The notes beneath the pieces are model-generated. The model did not search any database, was not told the origin of the DNA, and saw only the letters and a list, made by a program, of their open reading frames with translations. A DNA stretch of 39,686 nt from JBEVNX01 sp040507895 (GTDB lineage Bacteria > Desulfobacterota > Binatia > JACPRU01), in NCBI GenBank assembly GCA_040507895.1, contig JBEVNX010000031.1, positions 1 to 39,686 on the forward strand, given 5' to 3'. Within the stretch, counting starts at the first letter, position 1. Each line of letters opens with the position of its first letter. Below, in pieces: positions 10,690 to 19,142 of this stretch. Both the position numbers and the translations under genes were made by a program.

Positions 10690-11964
10690 GTGAAGAGGTC
10701 CGAGAAGCTGTTCGCCGAAGCACGGCGCATCATTCCCGGCGGCGTCAACAGTCCGGTTCGTGCGTGGAAGAGCGTCGGGGGATGTCCACGTTTCATTTCC
10801 CGCGGGCAGGGCGCGCGGATCACGGACGTCGATGGCCGAAGCTACGTCGACATGGTTTGCTCCTGGGGCCCGCTGATCTTCGGGCATGCGCACCCGAGCG
10901 TCGTGCGGGCCGTCCAAGAAGCGGCGTCCCGCGGCGTCTCATTCGGGGCACCGACGCCCGGCGAAGTCGAACTCGCGCGCGAGATCACCGGCGTTTACCC
11001 GTCGATCGAGAAGGTCCGGCTGGTCAGCTCCGGCACCGAGGCTGCGATGTCCGCGATCCGTGTCGCGCGCGCGTTCACCGGCAAGCCGGGCATCGTGAAA
11101 TTCGCTGGATGCTATCACGGTCACGTCGACGCCTTGCTCGTGCGCGCTGGATCCGGCGCCGCAACGTTCGGCACCCCGGACAGCGAAGGAGTTCCCGAAG
11201 CGTTCGTCGCGTTAACCCGCGTCGCGCAGTTCAACGACCTCGGCGAGGTCGAAGGATTCCTTCGTTCCTACGGCCGCGAGATTGGCGCGGTGATCGTCGA
11301 GCCAGTGGTCGGGAACATGGGCGTGGTGCTGCCGAGGGCCGGCTTCCTCGAAGGCCTACGCGAGCTGACGAGACGAACGGGCACGTTGCTGATCTTCGAC
11401 GAGGTGATCACCGGATTTCGCCTGGCCAAGGGGGGCGTGCAGGAGCTGACGGGTATCGCAGCGGATTTGACGTGTCTCGGCAAGATCCTCGGTGGCGGTC
11501 TACCGGTGGCCGCGTTCGGAGGTCGAAGCGAGATCATGGACAAGCTCTCGCCAATCGGCGGCGCGTACCAGGCAGGGACCCTCTCGGGAAACCCGCTGGC
11601 TGTCGCGGCCGGCCTCGCCACTCTTCGCGATCTCGGCCCCAAATCGTACGTGAGGCTCGAGGCACTCGGTGCGCGGCTCGAGGAGAAGATCCGCCGCGTG
11701 CTGCGCGACCGGCGCGTGCAAGCGGTGCTCAATCGCGCCGGCTCGATGTGGACTATCTTCTTCGGCGTCGAGCGCGTCCGTAACTTCGCCGAAGCCAGCG
11801 CGGCGGATACCCAGAGCTACGCGCGATTCTTCCATGGCATGCTCGAGCGCGGATTCTACCTGCCACCGTCTCAATTCGAGGCTGCGTTCCTTTCGCTTGC
11901 GCACGGCGAAGCCGAAGTCGACGGCGCCGCCGACGCAGCGGCCGAAGCGCTGGGCTCTCGGTGA
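10690..11964 (+). CDS. hemL: Glutamate-1-semialdehyde 2,1-aminomutase
   Basis: HemL is the PLP enzyme that converts glutamate-1-semialdehyde to 5-aminolevulinate in the C5 route to haem and other tetrapyrroles. It has the N-terminal IIPGGVNSPVRAW, the PLP-phosphate region SSGTEAAMSAIR, the aspartate of IFDEVITGFR and the Schiff-base lysine in CLGKILGGGLPV. Starting at GTG 10690 puts that lysine at residue 265, the same number as in E. coli HemL, which favours this start. An in-frame TTG at 10669 would add seven residues, and TAG 10663 closes the frame above it. No clear Shine-Dalgarno is visible at either. The stop overlaps the next gene by 4 bases (GTGA), tying haem synthesis to the ATP synthase Fo genes on one transcript. 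Confidence 0.96.
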   Translation: MKRSEKLFAEARRIIPGGVNSPVRAWKSVGGCPRFISRGQGARITDVDGRSYVDMVCSWGPLIFGHAHPSVVRAVQEAASRGVSFGAPTPGEVELAREITGVYPSIEKVRLVSSGTEAAMSAIRVARAFTGKPGIVKFAGCYHGHVDALLVRAGSGAATFGTPDSEGVPEAFVALTRVAQFNDLGEVEGFLRSYGREIGAVIVEPVVGNMGVVLPRAGFLEGLRELTRRTGTLLIFDEVITGFRLAKGGVQELTGIAADLTCLGKILGGGLPVAAFGGRSEIMDKLSPIGGAYQAGTLSGNPLAVAAGLATLRDLGPKSYVRLEALGARLEEKIRRVLRDRRVQAVLNRAGSMWTIFFGVERVRNFAEASAADTQSYARFFHGMLERGFYLPPSQFEAAFLSLAHGEAEVDGAADAAAEALGSR

Positions 11965-12197
11965 GAGATCCCCAGCCGGAGGGACGCAACGTCTGGGTGC
12001 GGTTCGGTGAGCTCATGGCGGTTGCTTGGGAGTTTCTCGGCTCGATCATCGCCGGCGCGCTTCTCGGTTACTTCGCCGATCGCCATTTCGACTCCTCGCC
12101 GTGGGGCTTGATCGCCTGCACGTTGTTGGGTAGCTGTACCGGCCTCTATCGGATGGTGACTACGCTGCGACGGCTGGAGCGACGGCCGAATGCTTGA
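11961..12197 (+). CDS. AtpZ/AtpI-family small membrane protein
   Basis: This 78-residue protein has two predicted transmembrane helices (about residues 17-40 and 47-68) joined by a short FADRHFDSSPWG loop, the hairpin typical of the AtpZ family. These proteins are encoded just before atpI/atpB in many bacteria and are thought to assist Fo assembly or ion supply. The start is GTG 11961, overlapping the hemL stop by 4 bases, and the stop overlaps the next start by 8 bases. The tight packing and position right before the AtpI-like and atpB genes are the main evidence. The sequence itself is short and weakly diagnostic. Confidence 0.75.
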   Translation: MRDPQPEGRNVWVRFGELMAVAWEFLGSIIAGALLGYFADRHFDSSPWGLIACTLLGSCTGLYRMVTTLRRLERRPNA

Positions 12198-12564
12198 CGG
12201 GGTTCTGCGCCGCGTCGGCGAAGCGCACGCCGGGTTCGTGTCAGTGTTGGCTCTCGTCTTCGGGTTGGCGGGTCATCCGGTACGCGGGGTGCTGCTCGGG
12301 GGTGCGCTGATCGGCCTTTCGTTCGCGACCTTCTGGATCGCCGCGCGCGCAATCACAGACCCCGCCAGACGGAAGCTCGCCGCCGTCCTCGGCGTGATCA
12401 AGGTCTCCCTCTACCTGGGCTTGAGCGCCGCCGTGCTGTCGGGCCGCGTCGTCGCCGATGCGGACGGCTTCGCCCTCGGCGTGAGCTGTTTCCCTCTAGC
12501 GACTCTCGCCGTCGTGCTCCGGAGTCAGGGGTCACCGGGGCTTGGTCGGGCGGCGAGGCCGTAG
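12190..12564 (+). CDS. ATP synthase subunit I-like membrane protein
   Basis: This 124-residue hydrophobic protein has four probable membrane helices (near residues 14-34, 36-55, 65-84 and 92-110). It sits between the AtpZ-like gene and atpB, the place where AtpI (PF03899-type) is normally encoded. AtpI helps assemble the c-ring. Segments such as GVLLGGALIGLSFATFW and LAAVLGVIKVSLYLGL fit the family loosely, so the assignment rests largely on position and topology. It starts at ATG 12190 inside the end of the previous gene, and its TAG stop shares one base with the GTG just before the atpB ATG. Confidence 0.65.
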   Translation: MLDGVLRRVGEAHAGFVSVLALVFGLAGHPVRGVLLGGALIGLSFATFWIAARAITDPARRKLAAVLGVIKVSLYLGLSAAVLSGRVVADADGFALGVSCFPLATLAVVLRSQGSPGLGRAARP

Positions 12565-12566
12565 TG

Positions 12567-13259
12567 ATGGAACACGGATTCAACTGGGTGGGTGCGATCC
12601 CGGGCCTCGGTGCGCTGCCGAACCATTCGGTGACCGCAACGCTGGTGGCCGCACTGGTGCTAGCCATCGCCTGGATGGCCCGCCAGCAGCTCGCTGCGGC
12701 GAGCGATCCTCTGGTGCCGTCCGGCCGCCCGAATGCCCGCGAGCTCTTCGAGGTCATCACGTCGTTCGTGGACGACATGTCCAACGGCATGATGGGACGG
12801 CACGGGCGAGAGTTCGTGCCGCTCCTCGCTGCGATGTTCACGTTCATCCTGTTCGCGAACTTAATCGGCTTGCTCCCTGGATTCACGCCGCCGACCGACA
12901 ACTTCGCCACCACCTTCGGCCTCGGCCTCGTCTCGTTTCTGGCGTACAACTATTTCGGCTTTCGTGAGCACGGCATCGCCTACCTCAAGCACTTCGTCGG
13001 CCCGGTGCTCTGGCTGGCTCCGCTGATGATTCTCGTCGAAGGGCTGAGCCACGTGTTCCGGCCGATCTCTCTGGCGATTCGTCTCTTCGGGAACATGTTC
13101 GCAGACCACCTCGTACTCGGCATCTTCACCGATCTCACCAAGGCGGTGATCCCGGTCGCGTTCTACGTGCTCGGGGCGTTCGTGTGCGTGGTGCAGGCCT
13201 TTGTCTTCACGGTTCTCAGCACCGTGTACATCGCGTCGGCGGTCGCGCACGACCACTGA
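12567..13259 (+). CDS. atpB: ATP synthase Fo subunit a
   Basis: Subunit a forms the two half-channels that carry ions to and from the c-ring. The 230-residue product has the N-terminal segment ahead of five or six membrane helices, the FANLIGLLPGFTPPTDN block typical of bacterial subunit a, and the essential arginine in SLAIRLFGNMFADH (Arg210 equivalent). The C-terminal helices FYVLGAFVCVVQAFVFTVL and STVYIASAVAHDH are also present. ATG 12567 is preferred; an in-frame GTG directly before it overlaps the upstream stop. No F1 genes or atpF are in the window, so Fo a and c are encoded away from the F1 operon, as in several deltaproteobacteria. Confidence 0.95.
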   Translation: MEHGFNWVGAIPGLGALPNHSVTATLVAALVLAIAWMARQQLAAASDPLVPSGRPNARELFEVITSFVDDMSNGMMGRHGREFVPLLAAMFTFILFANLIGLLPGFTPPTDNFATTFGLGLVSFLAYNYFGFREHGIAYLKHFVGPVLWLAPLMILVEGLSHVFRPISLAIRLFGNMFADHLVLGIFTDLTKAVIPVAFYVLGAFVCVVQAFVFTVLSTVYIASAVAHDH

Positions 13260-13286
13260 CGCTTCGCGGAAGCTCATGAGGTGGAA

Positions 13287-13301
13287 CCGCAACGGTTGCG
13301 G
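13287..13301 (+). repeat. Inverted repeat in the atpE leader
   Basis: CCGCAAC (13287-13293) is followed after one base by its complement GTTGCGG (13295-13301). As RNA it could form a 5-bp stem with a 5-base loop about 50 bases upstream of atpE, in the 95-base atpB-atpE spacer. It has no T tract, so it looks like a processing or stability hairpin rather than a terminator. The role is unproven. Confidence 0.35.
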
Positions 13302-13354
13302 CGAGAGAAAAGAGAAGGCGGGCGGCCAATCCTCTGAGCGAAAGGAGAATGAAC

Positions 13355-13672
13355 ATGCGGAGAATTGTCACGTTCCTAGCGGCCCTAGCGCTGTGCTTGA
13401 CCGCCACGCCCGTGCTGGCAGCCGAGGGCGCCGGGGCAGCGGGCGTTGCGGGCGGGCTCATCGCTCTCGGCGCGGGCATCGGCATGGGCTTGGCGGCGTT
13501 CGGAGTCGGGCTCGGACAGGGCCGTGCGACGGCGGCCGCGATGGAGAGCATAGGGCGAAACCCGAACTCCGCCGACCGATTGTTCACGCCGTTCATCCTC
13601 GGCCTCGCGCTGATGGAGGCTCTGGCGCTCTACACGCTGGTCATCGCCTTTATCCTCCAGGGTAAGATCTAG
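13355..13672 (+). CDS. atpE: ATP synthase Fo subunit c with secretory-like N-terminus
   Basis: Subunit c forms the rotating proteolipid ring. After a basic, hydrophobic N-terminus resembling a signal peptide (MRRIVTFLAALALCLTATPVLAA by composition), the mature part has the two helices. These include GVGLGQGRATAAAMESIGRNP, with the polar loop RNP, and the ion-binding Glu in LALMEALALYTL. The Glu is followed by Ala where Na+-binding rings have Ser/Thr, so proton coupling is more likely, although a Gln (GQG) is present in helix 1. AAAGGAGA at 13341-13348 fits ATG 13355 (7 bases from GGAG); the ATG at 13349 is too close. N-terminal extensions like this are known in deltaproteobacterial and other c-subunits. 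A hairpin follows the stop. Confidence 0.95.
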   Translation: MRRIVTFLAALALCLTATPVLAAEGAGAAGVAGGLIALGAGIGMGLAAFGVGLGQGRATAAAMESIGRNPNSADRLFTPFILGLALMEALALYTLVIAFILQGKI

Positions 13673-13684
13673 CGGCGGTTGCGG

Positions 13685-13711
13685 GCGAGAGACCCTGCGG
13701 GGGCCTCTCGC
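13685..13711 (+). terminator. Possible terminator after atpE
   Basis: GCGAGAG (13685-13691) pairs with CTCTCGC (13705-13711), and an inner CCC/GGG extends the stem around a short loop. The following bases are only moderately T-rich (TCGTTCGCTTCT), so it may be an imperfect intrinsic terminator or an mRNA 3'-stabilising hairpin that separates the Fo genes from the GT87 gene. Confidence 0.4.
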
Positions 13712-13737
13712 TCGTTCGCTTCTCAGCCGCGATCGCC

Positions 13738-14949
13738 ATGAGCACCCGTTTCCTCGAGGTCGCGGCTCGTGCCGAAGCGATGGCGCGGACCCGATGGGGT
13801 GTGGTTGCGCTCGCGCTGGCCCTCACGCTGTACGCCGCCCATCACGTGAGCCAAAGCATGGGCGACTTCAAGGTGTACCAGCGTGCCGCCGAGCGCGCGG
13901 TGGCCGGCGAGAGGATCTATCGCCTCGAGGATCCGCACCGGTACCTCTACGCGCCCGTCGTAACGTTCCTGTTCTTTCCGCTCGCCTTCCTGCCCACGGT
14001 GGCCGGGAGACTGCTGTGGTTCGCGTTCAACGCCGTGCTCCTCGTGAGCGTCTTCCGCTCCACAGTGCGGTTGTTGTTTCCCGATGGCCGGGCACCCCCC
14101 GGCTTCTACGCCTTGGTCCTGTTGCTCTCGTTTCGATTCATCGACAACAATCTTGGTCACGGCCAGCTGAACATCCTGCTTCTCTGGCTCGTGCTGCGCG
14201 CCTACGAGGGTGCATCGCGCGCACGCTATCTGTTCGCGGGACTCGCGCTCGCCGGCGCGATCGCCGCCAAGATCGTGCCGGTGGTCTTCCTGCTGGAGAT
14301 CGTGTTGCATCGCCGCTGGCGATTCCTCGCATGGAGCCTCGCGGCCTTCGCTGCGCTGATGGCCCTGCCGGTCATGTGGTGGGGTACGACGTATCCCCAG
14401 CTATTACGCGATTGGCTGGCCGTACTGACCGACCAAGCGGATCACTACGAAATGGCGAACAAGATCAATCAGTCGATCGCCGCGTTCGCCTATCGCCTCT
14501 TCCGACCCTACCCCAGAGGATCACCGGTGGTTGTACTTCCCGCGCAGGTGGTCGCCGCGATCACCGTCGCCTTGCACGCCGCTTTCCTCTTTGCCCTGGT
14601 GCTCGTTTCCCGGCGCGAAACTCGCCGAAACGCTGGAAATGACGACCGGATCGATAGCGACGAGCTATCTCTCTACTTGCTCTACTCGACGGTCGCGGCG
14701 CCATATTCCTGGAAGTATTACTTTGCGAACCTGATCTTCCCATTGGGGGCGGCATCGACCCGGCTTTGGTTGGCTCGGCGCGACTTCGAGATCGCGCTCT
14801 GGGTCGTGTTCCTGCTGAATCTGCTCGCTGGCCTGGAGTTGCTCGGCAAGCCTCTCGCCACGCTGTTTCAGCTCTGGTCGTTCCACTTTCTTGCCGCGGC
14901 CCTGCTGTTTGTGATGCTCGCGCGCGAGCGGTGGCGGCCGGCGCAATGA
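13738..14949 (+). CDS. Glycosyltransferase family 87 (DUF2029) integral membrane protein
   Basis: This 403-residue polytopic membrane protein has about ten hydrophobic segments. GT87 enzymes are GT-C fold transferases that use polyprenyl-phosphate sugars such as polyprenyl-phosphomannose at the outer face of the inner membrane. The early MGDFKVYQRAAERAVAGERIY contains the acidic residue of the first periplasmic loop. RYLYAPVVTFLFFPLAFLP and DNNLGHGQLNILLLWLVL match the recurring YPP/P and N.GQ.N.L blocks of the family. The start at ATG 13738 precedes the first helix. The neighbouring Omp85-like barrel and the GT39 protein suggest an envelope role. The acceptor is unknown. Confidence 0.75.
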   Translation: MSTRFLEVAARAEAMARTRWGVVALALALTLYAAHHVSQSMGDFKVYQRAAERAVAGERIYRLEDPHRYLYAPVVTFLFFPLAFLPTVAGRLLWFAFNAVLLVSVFRSTVRLLFPDGRAPPGFYALVLLLSFRFIDNNLGHGQLNILLLWLVLRAYEGASRARYLFAGLALAGAIAAKIVPVVFLLEIVLHRRWRFLAWSLAAFAALMALPVMWWGTTYPQLLRDWLAVLTDQADHYEMANKINQSIAAFAYRLFRPYPRGSPVVVLPAQVVAAITVALHAAFLFALVLVSRRETRRNAGNDDRIDSDELSLYLLYSTVAAPYSWKYYFANLIFPLGAASTRLWLARRDFEIALWVVFLLNLLAGLELLGKPLATLFQLWSFHFLAAALLFVMLARERWRPAQ

Positions 14950-15000
14950 GACCATGAGATCATCTTCACAACTTCCCGGACCCTCTGTTAGAGTTCGCCG

Positions 15001-16179
15001 ATGCTCCGGCCCATCCCGCTCCTGACGCTCGCCGCGTGTTTGCTCGCGACGCCGGCGCGGGCGGGCCTGAGTGTCGTGCCGTTGCCCGAGATTCTCACCG
15101 ATCCGAACGAAGGCAACACATACGGTTTCTTGCCGGTCATTCTGTTGCTCGACCGCAACGGCCGCCCCGAGCACATCATCGCCCACGACATACGCTACAA
15201 TAAGATCACGGGATGGTTCCCGTCGTTCCGGCTGCTCGGATACCCGACGGTCGATCAGCGCTACTTCATCACGCTTCGTAAGTCCGAGAAGATCGACGAG
15301 GATTTCATCGGCGAGTACGAGCGCGATGGCGTGCTGGATGGCGCAATGGATGTGCTCGTCAACCTCACGTATTTCCGCGATTCGCGGCTGCGCTTCTTCG
15401 GATTCGGCAACAACACATCGGACGATCAAGAGAGCAACTACACGCAGTATAAGTTCGCTACTCTGCTACGCATCGCTTATCGCCCGGTCGAGAACTTGGA
15501 GGTCGCGTGGCAAGAACGGTTCGAGGACGTCTCGATCCATCAAGGAGGCGTCACGGACCTGCCTTTCACCGGGGAGGAGTACCCCGGGACGCCGGGTCTC
15601 GACGGCTCCACCGTCAACGCGCAGAGGATCACGATCGCGTACGACGATCGCGACTTGACCACGATCACGAGTCGGGGAACACTCGGCGCCGCCCACGTCG
15701 AGATCGTCGCCAAGGCCTTGGGGAGCTCCGAATCCTACGTCAAGTACGGGTTCGAGCTTCGCAAGTTCGTCCCGTTCCGGGAGCGTTTCGTGCTCGCCTT
15801 TCACTCCGTCCTCGACTACCTGACCAATGCGGACGAGGTTCCCTTCTACGAGCGCAGCTCGATCGGCGGGGTGAAGAGCCTGCGAGGCTTCGGAGCGGAT
15901 CGTTTCGTCGACGCGAATCGCTTCTTCAGCACCGTGGAGCTTCGTGCGCTGGCGCTTCGTCGCCGGCTGTTCGATGTCACCACCGAGCTCGAAGTCGCCC
16001 CCTTCATCGACGCCGGCGAGGTCTTCCATTCGAAGAGCACCATCCCGGTCGATGACCTGCACTTCGTCGGGGGCGTCGGCTTCCGGGGCCTGGTCCGCCC
16101 GCAGGTCGTCGGCTTCGTAGACGTCGGTTTCGGATCGGACGGCCCCGCAGTGTTCACCGGCCTCGACTATCCCTTTTAG
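15001..16179 (+). CDS. Omp85/BamA-TamA family outer-membrane beta-barrel protein without visible POTRA domains
   Basis: This 392-residue protein has a signal peptide (MLRPIPLLTLAACLLATPARA), alternating beta-strand sequence throughout, and a final aromatic residue (GLDYPF) that is the usual sorting signal for the Bam machinery. The segment SSIGGVKSLRGFGADRF contains the (V/L)RGF motif of Omp85 barrels (surface-antigen D15 domain). At this length, with strands beginning soon after the signal, there is no room for POTRA repeats. It is therefore a barrel-only member, as seen in patatin-type or small D15 proteins. The function is not known. It lies 51 bases after the GT87 gene on the same strand and converges on the GT39 gene. 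Confidence 0.75.
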   Translation: MLRPIPLLTLAACLLATPARAGLSVVPLPEILTDPNEGNTYGFLPVILLLDRNGRPEHIIAHDIRYNKITGWFPSFRLLGYPTVDQRYFITLRKSEKIDEDFIGEYERDGVLDGAMDVLVNLTYFRDSRLRFFGFGNNTSDDQESNYTQYKFATLLRIAYRPVENLEVAWQERFEDVSIHQGGVTDLPFTGEEYPGTPGLDGSTVNAQRITIAYDDRDLTTITSRGTLGAAHVEIVAKALGSSESYVKYGFELRKFVPFRERFVLAFHSVLDYLTNADEVPFYERSSIGGVKSLRGFGADRFVDANRFFSTVELRALALRRRLFDVTTELEVAPFIDAGEVFHSKSTIPVDDLHFVGGVGFRGLVRPQVVGFVDVGFGSDGPAVFTGLDYPF

Positions 16180-16199
16180 TCGGCCTCCCGCCCGTCGCG

Positions 16200-16242
16200 A
16201 GGGGTGCGCGGCGCGACGCCGAATGACGGGGGCGGCACCCCT
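16200..16242. terminator. Inverted repeat between convergent genes, possible bidirectional terminator
   Basis: AGGGGTGC (16200-16207) is complementary to GCACCCCT (16235-16242). The 27-base interior is GC-rich and can pair further. It sits in the 63-base gap between the Omp85-like gene (+) and the GT39 gene (-), ending right at the latter's stop codon. Neither side has a convincing T tract, so a terminator role is only suggested by position. Confidence 0.35.
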
Positions 16243-17961
16243 TTAGAGGAGCGGGTCGGAGGAGGGCTTGAGTAGCGCAAAGACTAGTGCGTCCCGTCCT
16301 TTGGGGCCCGTGCCCGCGCTCGTGAGAAGATGCTGCAGCCGATCCTTGCGCTCGGGCGGCAATCGGTCCCACGTGGACTTCCAGAGCAGGACGTAGGCGC
16401 GGCGATCGCTCGGCGGCGGACCCCCGAAGCCCTCGTGCAGCGACGTCACATGCCGCCGCGCGTAGAACACGGCGCCATAGTCGAAGGCGCGGTAGAACGA
16501 TAGCGAATCCTCCGGTTCGACCACCGCGCGCACCGTCTCCATGAATGGCTTGAACGATCGGCGCTCCGCCAAAGCCGGCTCGAAGGCGACGTCGATCACT
16601 GCTTCGCCGCTGACGACGAATGCGACCAGCGCGGCGAACAGCAGCGACCAGTTCTTCTGCCGTACGCTGAACAACCAGACCCCGATCATCGGCAGGAGCG
16701 CCGCCACGAAGAGCACGAACCCCGTGAAGCGCTGGCGAATCAGCGTCTCGAGGAGTGGCAGGTTCGCGCGGTCTTTCTCGTGCAGCAGCGGGCGGAGCCA
16801 GGCGAGCGGCTCAGCGGAGAAGCCGACCGCGAGCAAGAGGATGATCGAGAATACGAGCGCGACAACCAGGCCGATGGCGACGGCTCGCAACGCCCGGACC
16901 AGGATCGGCGACACCGACCGCGGATCACTCGCCACGCTCTGCCACCAAGCACCGAGCAACAACGCCGCCGCCGGATAGACGGGTAGCAGGTAGACGGTCC
17001 GCTTGCTCTGCGAGACCGAGTAGAACGTGAATACCGCGCCGAACCACACGAGCGGATACAGATAGCCGAGCATTTCGAGCCGCCGGCGGTTCACGTAGAG
17101 ATGAATCGCAAGCGGGATCACGAAGAAACTCCACGGCGCGAAACCCAGGAAGAACCCGCCGATCATGTAGTAGAAGGGAGGCTCGTGGCCCGCCCCGCTG
17201 GCGCTCGCCGCGAAGAACCGCCCGACGTTCTCCACCCACGGTTGCTTCTGCACGGACGCAACGCCGCCACGAGCGATTGCCAACGCGTACCAGGAACCGG
17301 CAATGACCAGCACGGCGACCGCGCCGGCGACGACCTGCAACTGGCGCCATCGCGCGAGGTCTCTCCGCAGGGCGAGGTAGATCATCGCGACGAGAGCCGG
17401 CAGCACGACGCCGACGGGTCCCTTGCCGAGAGTGGCCAAGGCCATCGACAGGTAGAACGCGATCAGTGCGCGCGGAGTCGGTGCGGGAGCCGAGACGACG
17501 CGATCGAGTGCCACGAATGCCGCGATCAAGAGCGCAGTGAGCGTCATGTCGACCCGAGCCGTCGTCGCCGCCCGCATCCACTCGAAATTGGTCGCGAGCA
17601 TGAAGGCGGCGAAGACGCCGGCGGCCGTTCCCCATTTCTCGGCGCCGAGCCAGAAGACGAGGAGCACCGACAGCGTCGCGAGCGCCGCGGAGGGAAACCG
17701 TACGGAAAACTCGGTGACCTCGCCGAACGCGAGGGCGGCAAGCCCGGCGAGCCAGTGGAACAGGGGCGGCTTCGACGGCAGATCGACGCCGTTGCGCATG
17801 GGGAGGATCCAGTCGCCGTTGTGCACCTCCTCCCAGACCTGCAGCGCCTCGCGAGGTTCGCCCTTCGTATAAAACGGGACGCGTCCGAGGCCCCAGAAGT
17901 AGAGGAAGAGCGAGAACCCAATCAGGGCGAGCGCCCAAGGGAGGCGGTTTGAACGTGCCAT
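16243..17961 (-). CDS. Glycosyltransferase family 39 (ArnT/PMT-like) membrane protein
   Basis: This protein of about 572 residues begins with a membrane helix and has 11-12 hydrophobic segments plus a C-terminal soluble tail. The first periplasmic loop reads PFYTKGEPREALQVWEEVHN, then GDWILPMRNGVDLPSKPPLFHW. This resembles ArnT and related GT-C transferases (acidic residue near the membrane, then GDWI.P..NG....KPP), which move a lipid-linked sugar to lipid A, protein or glycan. The acceptor is not predictable. ATG 17961 (MARSNRLPWALALIGF) is preferred over an in-frame GTG at 17973. It stands 128 bases downstream of the MoxR gene on the same strand and converges with the Omp85-like gene. Confidence 0.8.
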   Translation of the reverse strand: MARSNRLPWALALIGFSLFLYFWGLGRVPFYTKGEPREALQVWEEVHNGDWILPMRNGVDLPSKPPLFHWLAGLAALAFGEVTEFSVRFPSAALATLSVLLVFWLGAEKWGTAAGVFAAFMLATNFEWMRAATTARVDMTLTALLIAAFVALDRVVSAPAPTPRALIAFYLSMALATLGKGPVGVVLPALVAMIYLALRRDLARWRQLQVVAGAVAVLVIAGSWYALAIARGGVASVQKQPWVENVGRFFAASASGAGHEPPFYYMIGGFFLGFAPWSFFVIPLAIHLYVNRRRLEMLGYLYPLVWFGAVFTFYSVSQSKRTVYLLPVYPAAALLLGAWWQSVASDPRSVSPILVRALRAVAIGLVVALVFSIILLLAVGFSAEPLAWLRPLLHEKDRANLPLLETLIRQRFTGFVLFVAALLPMIGVWLFSVRQKNWSLLFAALVAFVVSGEAVIDVAFEPALAERRSFKPFMETVRAVVEPEDSLSFYRAFDYGAVFYARRHVTSLHEGFGGPPPSDRRAYVLLWKSTWDRLPPERKDRLQHLLTSAGTGPKGRDALVFALLKPSSDPLL

Positions 17962-18089
17962 GGACGCTACCACGGTCCGCTAGCGGGCGAACGAACGTGG
18001 GTAGGGCATTTCGCAACGCCCGGCAAGCCAGCTTCGCGGGTCCTTCGTAAAATGCGCGGGTGAGACGATGGAGAACGCTCGACCGATTC

Positions 18090-19127
18090 TCAGCGCCGCA
18101 GCTTGCGCACCGACTGCACCGCCCGCCCGACGATCACAAGGGGGTCGATACCTTCCGCCTCCGCGGCGAAGTTCAAGACCAGGCGATGATTGAGCGCCGC
18201 CACTGCGCTCTTCTCGACGTCTTCGATTGCGACGTTGGCGCGTCCCGCGAGCAGGGCGTGGACCTTGGCCGCGAGGATCAGCGCCTGGCCGCCGCGCGGG
18301 CTCGAGCCGAAGCTCACATACTTGTTGACGAACTCGTCCTTGGTCAGACCGGGAAGGGCTGGATCTTGCACCAAGGACGATCCGTCCGGATGCGTGGCCC
18401 GAACCAATGCCGCCGCATAATCTTCGATGTGCGGCGCGACCAGCACTTCGCGGACGAGATGCTTCAACGCCTCGAGTCGCTGCGGGGCCTCGTCGCGCGC
18501 GAAGACTGGGTCGATCGTCGAGCTCGCCGCGCCGGTCGTCGCGCCGAGTATCCGCTTGAGCTCGGCGTGCCCGGGATATGGGAGGTGAACCTTGAAGAAG
18601 AAGCGGTCGAGCTGCGCCTCGGGCAACGGATACGTGCCCTCCATCTCGATCGGATTCAGCGTCGCCAAAACGAAGAACGGCGGCCGGAGACGGTACGTGT
18701 TGCCCGCAACCGTGACCTGTAGTTCCGCCATGGCCTCGAGCAGCGCCGATTGCGTTTTCGGCGTCGCGCGATTGATCTCGTCCGCCAGCAGGACGTGGCT
18801 GAACAGCGGGCCCTCGACGAAAACAAGCTCGCGCCGGCCGTCCTCTCGGTCGAGGATGATGCGGGTTCCGGTCACGTCCGCGGGCATCAGGTCGACGGTG
18901 AATTGGATCCGGTTGAAGCTCAGGTTGAGAGCTTCACCGAGCGAGCGGACGATCAGGGTCTTTCCGGTGCCGGGCACGCCTTCGATGAGCACGTGCCCGC
19001 CGGCGAAGAAGGCGACCAGGATCTGCTCGAGAACCTCGCCATGTCCGACGATCACACGCGAAACTTGCTCGAGGATCCTCGCAAACGTCGCGCGGAACTC
19101 GCGAATCAGCTTCTCGCCGCCTTCCAA
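18090..19127 (-). CDS. MoxR-family AAA+ ATPase (TTG start)
   Basis: This is a 345-residue AAA+ ATPase of the MoxR family, chaperone-like enzymes that activate or assemble partner complexes. It has Walker A GVPGTGKT (50-57), Walker B HVLLADEINR (111-120), the following ATPKTQSALLEAM helix, sensor I ATLNPIE and the LPEAQLDRF arginine-finger region, all typical of MoxR. The TTG start at 19127 is supported by GGAGG seven bases upstream and by the next gene upstream ending only 15 bases before it. The usual DUF58 and von Willebrand A-domain partners are not in this operon. The only close partner is the membrane protein encoded immediately upstream. Confidence 0.93.
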   Translation of the reverse strand: MEGGEKLIREFRATFARILEQVSRVIVGHGEVLEQILVAFFAGGHVLIEGVPGTGKTLIVRSLGEALNLSFNRIQFTVDLMPADVTGTRIILDREDGRRELVFVEGPLFSHVLLADEINRATPKTQSALLEAMAELQVTVAGNTYRLRPPFFVLATLNPIEMEGTYPLPEAQLDRFFFKVHLPYPGHAELKRILGATTGAASSTIDPVFARDEAPQRLEALKHLVREVLVAPHIEDYAAALVRATHPDGSSLVQDPALPGLTKDEFVNKYVSFGSSPRGGQALILAAKVHALLAGRANVAIEDVEKSAVAALNHRLVLNFAAEAEGIDPLVIVGRAVQSVRKLRR

Positions 19128-19142
19128 CCGCAGTCCTCCCGA

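Noticed and set aside
16925..18016. Long frames on both strands over the GT39 gene
   Set aside because: Arg-rich or Asp/Gln-rich compositions with no domain; the GT39 frame has membrane helices and family motifs.
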